DNA from: Muricauda sp. SCSIO 64092
GTDB lineage: Bacteria; Bacteroidota; Bacteroidia; Flavobacteriales; Flavobacteriaceae
Direction: 5' to 3'
Assembly (NCBI RefSeq): GCF_023016285.1
Contig: NZ_CP095413.1
Span: forward strand, 868,001-932,000
Length of the DNA: 64,000 bases
Below the pieces are notes generated by a model that was not told the DNA's origin, did no database searches, and saw only the letters and a program-made list of their open reading frames with translations. Below are positions 52,912 to 61,514 of this stretch, in pieces; position 1 is the first letter of the stretch, and each line of letters starts with the position of its first letter. A program made the translations under genes and the position numbers.

Positions 52912-53301
52912 ATGATGTTCTCAAAAAAGAAGGAGGGTTCCCAAATAGAGCTTGAGCAACATGAACTGTTGGAAAATGCCCAAAGGCGTATCAAACAAAA
53001 AAAACGTCTGTTCAGTCATTTTGTGATTTTTTTGATAGGCAGCGTCTTTCTTGTTTTAATCAATAAAATCCTGAAATACGGCGAAGGTTATGATTGGTCC
53101 ATATGGGGCATGATCGCTTGGGCCTTTTTGTTCGCTATCCACGCTTTCAACGTCTTTATCACCCATAAGTTCATGGGAAAGGAATGGGAACGCAAACACA
53201 GGGAACAGTTGGTCAAAAAACAAAAGGAACGAATTGCCGCATTGCAAAAGGAAATAGAAACAGACTTTCCATTATCCCAAATCAATAAAAAAAAAGAGTG
53301 A
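52912..53301 (+). CDS. 2TM domain membrane protein
   Basis: The 129-residue protein has a charged N-terminus, two membrane helices (about residues 37-57 and 68-88) and a basic coiled tail (K-K-Q-K-E-R-I-A-A-L-Q-K-E). This is the 2TM domain family of Bacteroidota, function unknown. A second ATG one codon later is possible. Its TGA overlaps the GTG start of folA, so the two are translationally coupled. Confidence 0.85.
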   Translation: MMFSKKKEGSQIELEQHELLENAQRRIKQKKRLFSHFVIFLIGSVFLVLINKILKYGEGYDWSIWGMIAWAFLFAIHAFNVFITHKFMGKEWERKHREQLVKKQKERIAALQKEIETDFPLSQINKKKE

Positions 53302-53795
53302 CCGAACTCATTATAATTGCCGCAGCCGGAGAAAACAATGCCCTAGGCATCAACAACGATTTACCATGGCATCTTCCCGATGATTTTAGACGTTTTAAAC
53401 AATTGACCTCAGGTCATAAAATCATTATGGGACGCAAGACGTTGGATAGTTTTCCAAAGCCGCTGCCCAATAGGGAACATATTGCCATAACGCGGGACAA
53501 AACGTACCGGCCCAAATTTCCGTGTACCCTTGTGAACTCCCTGGAGGAGGCCCTACAATTGATTGGCAAGGACTCCAAGGCATACATTATTGGTGGCGGG
53601 GAAATTTACCGACAATCCATGGAGCATGCCACGCATATTGAGCTTACCCGAATTCACCACTCGTTCGAGGCAGATACGTTCTTTCCGGAAATAGATTTGA
53701 AAAAATGGAAACTGGTCAAAGAAGAACATCACACAAAAGATGAACGCCACCAATTTAGTTTTACGTATCAGACCTTTGAACGGAACCCCAACTAA
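53298..53795 (+). CDS. folA: dihydrofolate reductase
   Basis: The 165-residue enzyme has I-I-A-A-A-G-E-N-N-A-L-G, N-D-L-P-W-H-L-P-D-D-F-R-R-F, I-M-G-R-K-T-L-D-S-F-P, I-I-G-G-G-E-I-Y and F-P-E-I-D. It regenerates tetrahydrofolate for ThyA and MetF/MetH. The start is GTG at 53298, fixed by the GTGA overlap with the 2TM gene. Its 3' end overlaps convergent murI by 4 bp. Confidence 0.95.
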   Translation: MTELIIIAAAGENNALGINNDLPWHLPDDFRRFKQLTSGHKIIMGRKTLDSFPKPLPNREHIAITRDKTYRPKFPCTLVNSLEEALQLIGKDSKAYIIGGGEIYRQSMEHATHIELTRIHHSFEADTFFPEIDLKKWKLVKEEHHTKDERHQFSFTYQTFERNPN

Positions 53796-54571
53796 AAATC
53801 CAATATGGAAATAAAGGTGTTCCTTTGATCAACAAAAGATTTAAGTACTTCTGGATCCATATTGATATAAAAAAAGTGTTTAGGCTCCTTTTGTACGGTA
53901 TTCAACATCCGCGTACGCTCCAAAACCGCTTTGGTCTGTTTGGCAACCGCAAATCCGGAATCGATAATTTGTACGTTTTGGGGTAAGATCTTTTTCAAAA
54001 CAGGAACGAGATAGGGATAATGGGTGCATCCCAAAACAAGACAGTCAATGTCCTGTTCCAACATTGGAGTGATGTATTTTCCCAATAAAAGTGCTGTTTC
54101 CTCGGAATTCACTTTTCCCTTTTCAATAAGTTCCACCAAACCTTTTCCTTCTTGTTCCACAATTTGTATCCCGGACGCATGTATTTTGGCCGTATTGTGG
54201 AACAACGTACTGGACAACGTCCCTTTAGTGGCCAAAACACCAACTTTTTTGGTTTTGGTCCGCAATGCTGCGGGCTTTATGGCAGGTTCTATTCCAATAA
54301 AGGGTACCGAATAGTTTTTTCTTAAGAAGTTTACCGCGTTGGTTGTGGCCGTATTGCAGGCCACTACGATGAGTTTGCATTCTTTTTTGAGCAGAAGGTC
54401 TACGTTCTTAATACTCAATTGCAGGATGTCTTCCTCTGATTTTTCCCCGTAAGGTGCATTTTTACTATCAGCAAGATAGACGGTGTTTTCGAAAGGCAAA
54501 AGCTTTGTAATTTCCTTCCAAATGGACGTACCTCCAATTCCCGAATCGAAAACCCCTATTGGTCCTTGCAT
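53792..54571 (-). CDS. murI: glutamate racemase
   Basis: The 259-residue enzyme makes D-glutamate for peptidoglycan. It shows G-V-F-D-S-G-I-G-G, Y-L-A-D-S-K-N-A-P-Y-G, and both catalytic cysteines in V-A-C-N-T-A-T and L-G-C-T-H-Y-P. It follows the ompH terminator (54585-54625) on the same strand, so it has its own promoter in the 75-bp gap. Confidence 0.95.
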   Translation of the reverse strand: MQGPIGVFDSGIGGTSIWKEITKLLPFENTVYLADSKNAPYGEKSEEDILQLSIKNVDLLLKKECKLIVVACNTATTNAVNFLRKNYSVPFIGIEPAIKPAALRTKTKKVGVLATKGTLSSTLFHNTAKIHASGIQIVEQEGKGLVELIEKGKVNSEETALLLGKYITPMLEQDIDCLVLGCTHYPYLVPVLKKILPQNVQIIDSGFAVAKQTKAVLERTRMLNTVQKEPKHFFYINMDPEVLKSFVDQRNTFISILDF

Positions 54572-54584
54572 AAATCCGCAACTA

Positions 54585-54625
54585 AAAAAACCGTCGGACT
54601 TTAACTGACAAGCACCGACGGTTTT
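54585..54625 (-). terminator. terminator of the bamA-ompH transcript
   Basis: On the minus strand AAAACCGTCGG pairs with CCGACGGTTTT around a short loop, followed by T residues. It closes the ompH gene at 54647. Confidence 0.85.
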
Positions 54626-54646
54626 AAATTCTTTTTAACTTAAGTA

Positions 54647-55153
54647 TTAGAAACCAAGTTCTTGTTTTACCTCCGGAAGCAGATCCTTTCCTTTGGCTAC
54701 GATCAAGCCACCCCCTTGTGAGGCATCTATTACATAGTCAAAACCTTGGGCAGCCGCCACCTTTTCAATGGCCACCTTTGCTTTTTCCGTAATGGGCGCA
54801 AAGAGTTCTGCCTGCTTCTTTTGCATTTCCTGCATGGCAGATGCCTCCGCTTCCTGAATATTTCTCTCAAAACCTTGTAGTTCGAGCGCACGCTTTTCAT
54901 TTTCTTCCTTTGAGATGGAAGAAGCCTCGTTCTGATATTGCGTCAACTTATTTTTTAGCTCGGTCATTGAGCTTTCCAAATCTGCGCGATATGTTTCCTG
55001 CAACTTTTTTAGTTCTGCCTGGGCGGATTTCATCTCTGGCATTGCTCCCAGTAACTCCTGCACATTAATATGGGCTACCTTACTTTGTGCATTTACAAAT
55101 CCGGTTGTCGCTATCAACACCACCGCAACAACCAACTTCCTTACATTTTTCAT
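54647..55153 (-). CDS. OmpH/Skp-family periplasmic chaperone
   Basis: The 168-residue protein has a signal peptide (M-K-N-V-R-K-L-V-V-A-V-V-L-I-A...V-N-A-Q), I-N-V-Q-E-L-L-G-A-M-P-E-M, a long coiled-coil arm (residues 35-110) and the closing beta part Y-V-I-D-A-S-Q-G-G-G-L-I. Skp homologues hold outer-membrane proteins unfolded in the periplasm for BamA. It is the last gene of the bamA cluster; the start is set by the signal peptide. Confidence 0.92.
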   Translation of the reverse strand: MKNVRKLVVAVVLIATTGFVNAQSKVAHINVQELLGAMPEMKSAQAELKKLQETYRADLESSMTELKNKLTQYQNEASSISKEENEKRALELQGFERNIQEAEASAMQEMQKKQAELFAPITEKAKVAIEKVAAAQGFDYVIDASQGGGLIVAKGKDLLPEVKQELGF

Positions 55154-55197
55154 AATTCCTAATAGTTTAATTTGAGTATACAATTTTAGTGTTCAGT

Positions 55198-56037
55198 TTA
55201 TCCTTGATTTGTTGAATCCTTCTGTTGTTCCTTATTTCGTTCTTCCAGTTTTGCTTTTCGTTTGGCCTCCCGTTCCTCCAATAATTTCTTTCTTCGTTCC
55301 TCGTAGGCCTTTTTTCGTTCTTCACGCAGGCGCAATTGCTCTGCCCTTCTATCCTCACCGGCCTTGGTCCTGGACTCTTTATCGGCTTTGGCCTTTTCCT
55401 GTCTTTCTTTTAGTGCCTCACTTATTTCCTTGTCCGCCTGGGCCTCTTCTTCCTGAAACTCCTTTAACCTATTTTTTTCCTTCTCCGCCCTATTGGATTT
55501 GCTTATTCTTCTTGTGCGCCCTATTTCCCTTAAAACCAAGTCACTGATATCGTGCCTTTTTTCGGAGTACAACATTACGACATCTGCGGATTTATCAAAA
55601 ATAAAATCGTACCTTTTATTTTTGCCGATTTTCTGTACCTCAACAAAAACCTGATCCTGTATAGGCTGTACCAACAATTTTTTTTGTAGTACCAGGTCTC
55701 CCTGTGGGCCAAATCGGTCTTGTTGATAGTTCAACGCCTCGGTCTCCAATAGTTGAATCTCTTCTTCCCTTTCGGCAATCAGTTCATCCGTTAGCAGCAC
55801 TTTTTCTGCTGCAAGGTCTTTCTTCAATTGTTCAATTTTGCCCAACTGCAATTCCACCTCCTGTTTCCACTTAGCCGCTTTTGCACTTAATTGTTCCGTG
55901 GCATCACGGTATTCCTCAACATTTTCAAGGATGTATTCCATATCCACATATCCAATCCTAACCCCTACGGCACGTTGTGCAAAAGAACTTGTGGCAACTA
56001 AGAAGAGACTTATAAAAAAGAACGTTTTTGTCTTCAT
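55198..56037 (-). CDS. OmpH/Skp-family chaperone with long charged tail
   Basis: The 279-residue protein has a signal peptide, the OmpH core (I-G-Y-V-D-M-E-Y-I-L-E-N-V...Y-D-F-I-F-D-K-S-A-D) and about 90 extra C-terminal residues dominated by E-E-R-K-K-A-Y-E-E-R-R-K-type sequence, predicted as a long charged helix. It is the first of two ompH genes downstream of bamA, as in many Bacteroidota. The tail may widen the chaperone's tentacles; that is inference. Confidence 0.9.
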   Translation of the reverse strand: MKTKTFFFISLFLVATSSFAQRAVGVRIGYVDMEYILENVEEYRDATEQLSAKAAKWKQEVELQLGKIEQLKKDLAAEKVLLTDELIAEREEEIQLLETEALNYQQDRFGPQGDLVLQKKLLVQPIQDQVFVEVQKIGKNKRYDFIFDKSADVVMLYSEKRHDISDLVLREIGRTRRISKSNRAEKEKNRLKEFQEEEAQADKEISEALKERQEKAKADKESRTKAGEDRRAEQLRLREERKKAYEERRKKLLEEREAKRKAKLEERNKEQQKDSTNQG

Positions 56038-56141
56038 TGTTGAATCCGATTTTTTACATAGAAAATATCATGCCAAAATATTTAAATATTTTAAAATGAA
56101 TGCTTTAGCGCTTTTAAATATGGCCGAATTTTCCAATTTTG

Positions 56142-56328
56142 TTAAAACTGTTGACCAATAATGAAGTGGGTTTGCCATCCACTTGGGCCATTGCCTACGG
56201 ATTGTGGGCGAAGGTCTTCGTCGAAGCCGTATCCAAAATCTATCCCCAAGAGTCCAAAGGCTGGCATAAAAATTCTTAGCCCCACTCCAGCCGATCTCTT
56301 TAACTGAAACGGATTATAGACATTAAAA
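56142..56328 (-). pseudogene. displaced bamA 3' end
   Basis: On the minus strand about 61 codons read N-P-F-Q-L-K-R-S-A-G-V-G-L-R-I-F-M-P-A-F-G-L-L-G-I-D-F-G-Y-G-F-D, ending W-Q-T-H-F-I-I-G-Q-Q-F-stop, nearly the same as the end of bamA (57342-57520). The DNA differs at many third positions and by a short deletion, so it is an old or foreign allele and not a fresh duplicate. It has no start codon or signal and sits where the bamA end would be if ompH followed directly. Confidence 0.85.
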
Positions 56329-56447
56329 TTGCTTATTATCTTTTGAATTATTCTCTAATTATCTGAACCAATTTCATCGATGATATTTATCAGTTTTTGT
56401 AAGTTTTTTCTTTCGTAGAATTGTTTTATTAATTTAAATCAACAAAA

Positions 56448-57197
56448 ATGAAAAATTTACTTGTATTCTTACCATTATTGTTCTTTTTCTTTCTAGGATG
56501 TAGTGAAGAAAACACCCAAGACCTGGAAAATGATGTAATTGTGTTTGAAGATTATGATTTTATTCAAACTTTTATTTACAAGGGAGAGTCTTACGATGTC
56601 AAATTTAAAGAAAGGCCGAATGGTGATATCGATCCCATTACCAAAGTACCCGATGTATTGCTTAATCTTGACAAACAACCAGAACTCGCAACTTATGTAG
56701 ATGGTGATACTATTTATTTCTTTGATAATGAAAAAGAAGAATTTGACTTTTTCAATCTTGACTATGGTGCTCTGATTACCTCTAGGGAGGACCGAAACAC
56801 TTCTTTGACGGCCAGTAGCAGTGGAATTTCCGCTTTTAATGCCAATGTAAGATGTTATGAACATGATAACTTTTTAGGGAGAAGAATTTATCCGACCAGA
56901 GCCAGTCACTTTAGGAACTTGAGCGAAATAGGAATGAATGATAAAATGAGTTCCATATGGCGAAACAAAAATTATGGAGCAGATTATAGAGAAGACTTTA
57001 AAGTAAAGTTTTATGAGCATTCCAATTTTAGGGGTAAATCCCTCAGTGGATCTTGGGATTTGGATGCCAATGGCGATTTTGTAATACGAAGCCTGAGAAC
57101 CAGAACACTTTCAAGGTTTGTTTTTAGGACAAAGACATGGGCTGATAAAATTAGTTCAATTGACGTGCTTTTTTATGGCATCTCAACTATACAATAA
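56448..57197 (+). CDS. beta/gamma-crystallin-like lipoprotein
   Basis: The 249-residue product has a lipoprotein signal (F-F-L-G-C, Cys at 18), an acidic region to about residue 125, then two Greek-key-like motifs: V-R-C-Y-E-H-D-N-F-L-G with N-D-K-M-S-S-I, and V-K-F-Y-E-H-S-N-F-R-G with A-D-K-I-S-S-I. The Y-E-x-x-N-F-x-G strand and the N/D-D-K-x-S-S calcium motif are those of microbial beta/gamma-crystallins. It stands on the opposite strand to all its neighbours, between two copies of the bamA 3' end, and looks like an acquired cassette. Role unknown; possibly a Ca-binding surface protein. Confidence 0.75.
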   Translation: MKNLLVFLPLLFFFFLGCSEENTQDLENDVIVFEDYDFIQTFIYKGESYDVKFKERPNGDIDPITKVPDVLLNLDKQPELATYVDGDTIYFFDNEKEEFDFFNLDYGALITSREDRNTSLTASSSGISAFNANVRCYEHDNFLGRRIYPTRASHFRNLSEIGMNDKMSSIWRNKNYGADYREDFKVKFYEHSNFRGKSLSGSWDLDANGDFVIRSLRTRTLSRFVFRTKTWADKISSIDVLFYGISTIQ

Positions 57198-57218
57198 TAC
57201 CATTTAGCTGGTTAAAAC

Positions 57219-57256
57219 TAAAAACGGGATTAACAAGTTGTTAATCCCGTTTTTTA
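57219..57256. terminator. bidirectional terminator between the crystallin lipoprotein and bamA
   Basis: ACGGGATTAAC and GTTAATCCCGT form the stem with A-tract before and T-tract after. Confidence 0.85.
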
Positions 57257-57341
57257 TTCATTGCGGCTCCAGCCCCAACCAATAAACGCTTCTTAAAGTT
57301 TAAGCCAATATAAATGTAACACACCTATGGAAATCGCCTGT

Positions 57342-59999
57342 CTAAAACTGTTGGCCAATAATAAAATGAGTCTGCCACCCACTGATTTGCCTTTGATTGG
57401 CTGGTTGTAGATCCTGTCTTGAATCAGGATCAAAACCGTAACCAAAATCTATCCCCAATAGTCCAAAGGCTGGCATAAAAATTCGTAGTCCCATTCCGGC
57501 CGATCTCTTTAACTGAAACGGATTAAAATCATTAAAACCATTCCAAGAATTACCTGCTTCCAAAAAAGATTGTACATAAATGGAAGCAGAAGGTTTTAGC
57601 GTAAGGGGATATCTAAGCTCCATTGTATACTTATTGTAGATGGTACCTCCATCCTGTTCTTGGACACCCGTGATTGGATTTGTACTAATAGGGGTGACAG
57701 AACTATTCTCATAACCACGTAATTGTATGATTTCCCGTCCATCGAGGGTAAAATTCCCAAGTCCATCGCCCCCTACAAAAAACCGTTCAAAGGGAACATC
57801 GCCAATATCGTTGTTGAACGCCCCTAAGAAGCCAAACTCGGCATTGGTCCTCAAGACCAGTTTATCCACCAAGCGGGTGTACCAATCGCCCCTGAACTTG
57901 ATCTTGAAAAACTCCAACCATTTAAAACGCTCTTCTTCCAAACGTTCCAATTGATCGCTTAAGGCGGGTGCTGCCGGATCATTTGGGCCAATTTCCAATA
58001 ATTCCAGAGTAATCTCCTCTATTTCCTCTCGGATGGCCTTAAAATCTTTGTTGCTCCAAAGGGAGAATGGTGGCGTAAGCCTTGCGGTAAGCTCAAAATT
58101 GGAACCGGTCAATGGAAAAATCCTACTTGGTCCCTGCGAACTTCTGGCAATACCTAAGGTGTAGGTCAAAGAATTGGAACTACCGTTCCCAAAATTGAAC
58201 AGTCCCCTATTGAAATCATTAAAATCATACAGTTGATAATTCACGGAATGGGAGATGGTAAAAAAGTCGTCTGGCCACTGCACCCGTTTTGCCAGTCCCA
58301 TGGAAACCCCGGTTATGGAAAAACTCCGGTCCCTATCTATATCCAACCGACCCCGGTTATCAAATCGGGTATCGAATTGCTGTGTTCTTGAAAAGGAAAG
58401 GTTAAAGCGAACCGGTTTTCGACCACCCAGCCATGGTTCGGCAAAGTTAAGACTGTATACCCTAAAGGATCTACTGGCCTGTAACCTAAGGGCAAAGGTT
58501 TGGCCATCTCCCATGGGCACAGGCTTATAGGCTTCCCCATTGAAAATGTTTTGAAAGGAAAAATTATTAAAGGACAGGCCCAATGTCCCTATAAAACCGC
58601 CACCTCCAAAACCTCCTTGGAGTTCAATTTGACTGGAACCTGCTTCCACCAAACTATATTTTAGGTCTACAGTTCCGGAATTCGGATCTGGATTCTGAAT
58701 GTCAGGAACGATCTGTTCCGCGTCAAAGAATCCCAATTGGCCCAATTCACGTACACTTCTTATGATATTGTCCTTGCTGTATCGTTGTCCGGGCCTTGTG
58801 CGGAGTTCACGAAAAATGACATGGTCATTGGTTTTGTCATTCCCTGTAACGGTAACATGGTTCAAAAAGGTTTCCTTTCCCTCAATGATCCGTATTTCAA
58901 AATTTATGGTGTCATTTATTGCAGAAACCTCCACCGGATTAATGCTTGAGAAGAGATACCCGTTATTTTGGTATAAATTGGTTAAATCCTCCCCATCCGG
59001 TTTTGAGTCGTCCGCAATCCGTTCCTTCAAAAGCACCCCATTGTACACATCGCCTTTCTTTATGCCCAATACTTGGGCCAATTGCCGATCGGTATACACT
59101 GAATTACCCACAAAATCAACATTCCCAAAATAATAGCGGTCCCCTTCTTCCACGCCTATTTTTAAGGCAATATTGTTTTCATCCAGTTTAATAAAGGTAT
59201 CGGAAACCACCCTGGCATCCCTGTAACCCCTTTCGGCATAGGCATCCACCAAATTATCCAAGCCTTCTTTGTATTCTTCTTCCGTGTATTTTGAGCGTTG
59301 CCAGAAGGCCCCGAGTTTTTTCTTTCGGATCTTGGCCTTTCCCAAGGCCTTGCGCAGTCTTTTGTTGGAAACCTTTTCATTTCCTTCAAATTCTATGCTT
59401 TTAATCTTGACCTTGTCCCCCTTTTTAACGTTAACGACCATGCTTTCGCTATTGGTGCCAACGGTATCCTTTGCCGTGGCAATGGTCACCTTTGCATTAA
59501 GAAAGCCTTGTTTTTTGTATTTATTTTCAAGGTAGTTTTTGGTATTTGCGATAAGGCTCTCGGTGATTTTCTTCCCCTTCTTTAAATCCGTATCATCAAT
59601 AATACCCTGGACTTTTCGTTTTTTTACCCCATAAACCGTAACCCGGGAAAGTGTTGGCCGCTCTTTTATGCGCAATTCAAGGAAAACCTTATCGTCCTCA
59701 ACCGCGTAAAAGAAGTCCAATTCACTAAAGAGTTCCAGCCCCCAAAGTTTTTTTATGACACCACTGATCTCCTCCCCCGGAATGGTGATGGGTTGACCTA
59801 TCCTAAGCCCGGTATACGTTTTTACGGTCTGTTCATTATAGCTTTGAAGCCCTGTAACCTCCAACCCTCCAAGAATGTATTTCTTAGCAGCCTCAAGTGA
59901 GGTCTGTTGCGCTAAGGTCATCTGTGGGATTGCTAAAAAAAGAAGGAGAATTTTGCCGAGTAACGTAATTTTTTTTAACCCTCTAACCGAGTTGTTCAC
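57342..59999 (-). CDS. bamA: outer membrane protein assembly factor BamA
   Basis: The product has about 885 residues: a signal peptide (G-L-K-K-I-T-L-L-G-K-I-L-L-L-F-L...L-A-Q), five POTRA-type modules, and an Omp85 barrel with the V-R-F-N-L-S-F-S-R and R-G-Y-E-N-S segments, ending F-I-I-G-Q-Q-F. It inserts barrels into the outer membrane. The frame is open to 60113 but that part overlaps uppS; no ATG fits, and the GTG at 59999 (17-bp overlap with uppS) or a TTG one codon earlier best matches the signal peptide. The 3' end has a second, displaced copy at 56142. Confidence 0.93.
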   Translation of the reverse strand: MNNSVRGLKKITLLGKILLLFLAIPQMTLAQQTSLEAAKKYILGGLEVTGLQSYNEQTVKTYTGLRIGQPITIPGEEISGVIKKLWGLELFSELDFFYAVEDDKVFLELRIKERPTLSRVTVYGVKKRKVQGIIDDTDLKKGKKITESLIANTKNYLENKYKKQGFLNAKVTIATAKDTVGTNSESMVVNVKKGDKVKIKSIEFEGNEKVSNKRLRKALGKAKIRKKKLGAFWQRSKYTEEEYKEGLDNLVDAYAERGYRDARVVSDTFIKLDENNIALKIGVEEGDRYYFGNVDFVGNSVYTDRQLAQVLGIKKGDVYNGVLLKERIADDSKPDGEDLTNLYQNNGYLFSSINPVEVSAINDTINFEIRIIEGKETFLNHVTVTGNDKTNDHVIFRELRTRPGQRYSKDNIIRSVRELGQLGFFDAEQIVPDIQNPDPNSGTVDLKYSLVEAGSSQIELQGGFGGGGFIGTLGLSFNNFSFQNIFNGEAYKPVPMGDGQTFALRLQASRSFRVYSLNFAEPWLGGRKPVRFNLSFSRTQQFDTRFDNRGRLDIDRDRSFSITGVSMGLAKRVQWPDDFFTISHSVNYQLYDFNDFNRGLFNFGNGSSNSLTYTLGIARSSQGPSRIFPLTGSNFELTARLTPPFSLWSNKDFKAIREEIEEITLELLEIGPNDPAAPALSDQLERLEEERFKWLEFFKIKFRGDWYTRLVDKLVLRTNAEFGFLGAFNNDIGDVPFERFFVGGDGLGNFTLDGREIIQLRGYENSSVTPISTNPITGVQEQDGGTIYNKYTMELRYPLTLKPSASIYVQSFLEAGNSWNGFNDFNPFQLKRSAGMGLRIFMPAFGLLGIDFGYGFDPDSRQDLQPANQRQISGWQTHFIIGQQF

Positions 60000-60723
60000 T
60001 AGTCTTTCCAAATCTTCGTTCTCTATTCTGGTAATTGATAATTGCATCAACCAAATGCTGCTCATTAAAATCGGGCCAAAATACGTCAATAAAATATAAT
60101 TCGGCATATGCAATTTGCCAAAGTAGAAAATTGCTTATTCTGTGCTCTCCGCTTGTACGAATAAGCAGGTCCACATCTGGCAGGTCATGCGTGTAAAGAT
60201 GAGTATTAATAACGGTTTCGTCAATATCATCCTCTGAAATTATGTTATTTTTAACTTTGGCACTTATGGCCTTAACAGCCGATTTTAGTTCTTCCCGAGA
60301 ACCATAGCTCAGGGCCAAAGTTAGGGTCAAGCCTTTGTTGTTTGACGTTTTTAAGATGACCTCATTTAGCTCTTTGGCCACCTTTGAAGGAAGAAAATCC
60401 AAATTTCCGATGGCATTTAAACGAATGCTATTATCGTTGAGTGTTTTTAATTCTTTTCGAAGGGAAGCCACCAACAAACGCATCAGGGTCTGTACTTCAA
60501 TTTTTGGTCGCTTCCAGTTTTCCGTGGAAAAGGCATAAAGGGTGAGAAAATCAATTTTGAGTTTTGCACAGTTCTCAACGGTTCTCCGCACAGCTTCGAC
60601 CCCATTCTCATGACCAAAAACCCTCAACTTACCGCGTTGCTTTGCCCATCTACCATTGCCATCCATTATAATGGCGATGTGCTTTGGCAAATTCTCTTCA
60701 TTGATGTGGTCCAGATTGCTCAT
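59983..60723 (-). CDS. uppS: isoprenyl transferase (undecaprenyl diphosphate synthase)
   Basis: The 246-residue cis-prenyltransferase makes the C55 lipid carrier for cell-wall synthesis. Motifs: I-A-I-I-M-D-G-N-G-R-W-A-K, Y-A-F-S-T-E-N-W-K-R, and L-L-I-R-T-S-G-E-H-R-I-S-N-F-L-L-W-Q. It is followed by overlapping bamA and preceded 3 bp upstream by the DUF6089 gene, so the envelope genes form one transcript. Confidence 0.96.
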   Translation of the reverse strand: MSNLDHINEENLPKHIAIIMDGNGRWAKQRGKLRVFGHENGVEAVRRTVENCAKLKIDFLTLYAFSTENWKRPKIEVQTLMRLLVASLRKELKTLNDNSIRLNAIGNLDFLPSKVAKELNEVILKTSNNKGLTLTLALSYGSREELKSAVKAISAKVKNNIISEDDIDETVINTHLYTHDLPDVDLLIRTSGEHRISNFLLWQIAYAELYFIDVFWPDFNEQHLVDAIINYQNRERRFGKTSEQLG

Positions 60724-60726
60724 TTT

Positions 60727-61410
60727 TCATTCAAAACAGTCTTGGCAAGGTTTTCTTCCAAAAGTGTAGGTCAACGTAATACCCGAAAACACGTACCAGT
60801 CTTCACTTAAAATGTTGCCAAATCTGAATTGTTCAAAATTTGAACCTTCAGGATTACTGGCATCCAAATTGTCCGTAAAGGTATACCTAGCCCCTATTTC
60901 CGCCCCTAAAATCAAAAATTGGTTTAAACGAAGCTTGGCCCCAACGGTCATTGGAATCGCGAAACTACCATCTTTTTGGTTAATATCCTGAACTTGTTGT
61001 GCATCAATGTAGTTAAAGTCATATCTAAAATACGTAAACCCGGTATATAAATAAGGGCTAAAAGCTGGTCCCAATTTATGTAGGTTGTAATCCACAAAGT
61101 TGAATTCCATTCCTGCAGAATATTCGGTGATTGAATTCTCTACACGAAATCCACGTTGCTGTCGGGAGGCTTTACTGGACTTTGAATCGTCTGCAACAAA
61201 ACTTCCCCTATAGACACTTGCCCTCCAGGCATATCGTTTTCTCTTGTTCCATTTGAACAGGGCCCCAAAGGCCCCACCCGATGGTAAGATATAATTGGTC
61301 CTTCCCACATCACCAATATGGTTCATTCCACCAGCAAATAAACCAACTTCATAGGTTTGCGCCCTTATACTGCCAATGGCGAACAAACATACCAAAACAA
61401 TTGTTCTCAT
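60727..61410 (-). CDS. DUF6089 outer-membrane protein
   Basis: The 227-residue protein has a signal peptide (M-R-T-I-V-L-V-C-L-F-A...R-A-Q) and an eight-strand-type beta-barrel pattern: V-G-L-F-A-G-G-M-N-H-I-G-D-V-G, S-P-Y-L-Y-T-G-F-T-Y-F and G-A-E-I-G-A-R-Y-T-F-T-D. The DUF6089 family commonly sits upstream of uppS-bamA in Bacteroidota. It ends with a C-x-x-C pair (P-C-Q-D-C-F-E) and lacks the usual terminal Phe. Confidence 0.88.
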   Translation of the reverse strand: MRTIVLVCLFAIGSIRAQTYEVGLFAGGMNHIGDVGRTNYILPSGGAFGALFKWNKRKRYAWRASVYRGSFVADDSKSSKASRQQRGFRVENSITEYSAGMEFNFVDYNLHKLGPAFSPYLYTGFTYFRYDFNYIDAQQVQDINQKDGSFAIPMTVGAKLRLNQFLILGAEIGARYTFTDNLDASNPEGSNFEQFRFGNILSEDWYVFSGITLTYTFGRKPCQDCFE

Positions 61411-61514
61411 AAATACGGTTGCATAACTAACAATGGCAGGGAAAGCCCCTTTCATTGCCAAATAGTGTTCCCTTGTAAAACAACTTTTAACGCCATTTAT
61501 TGTTATTGAAACCC

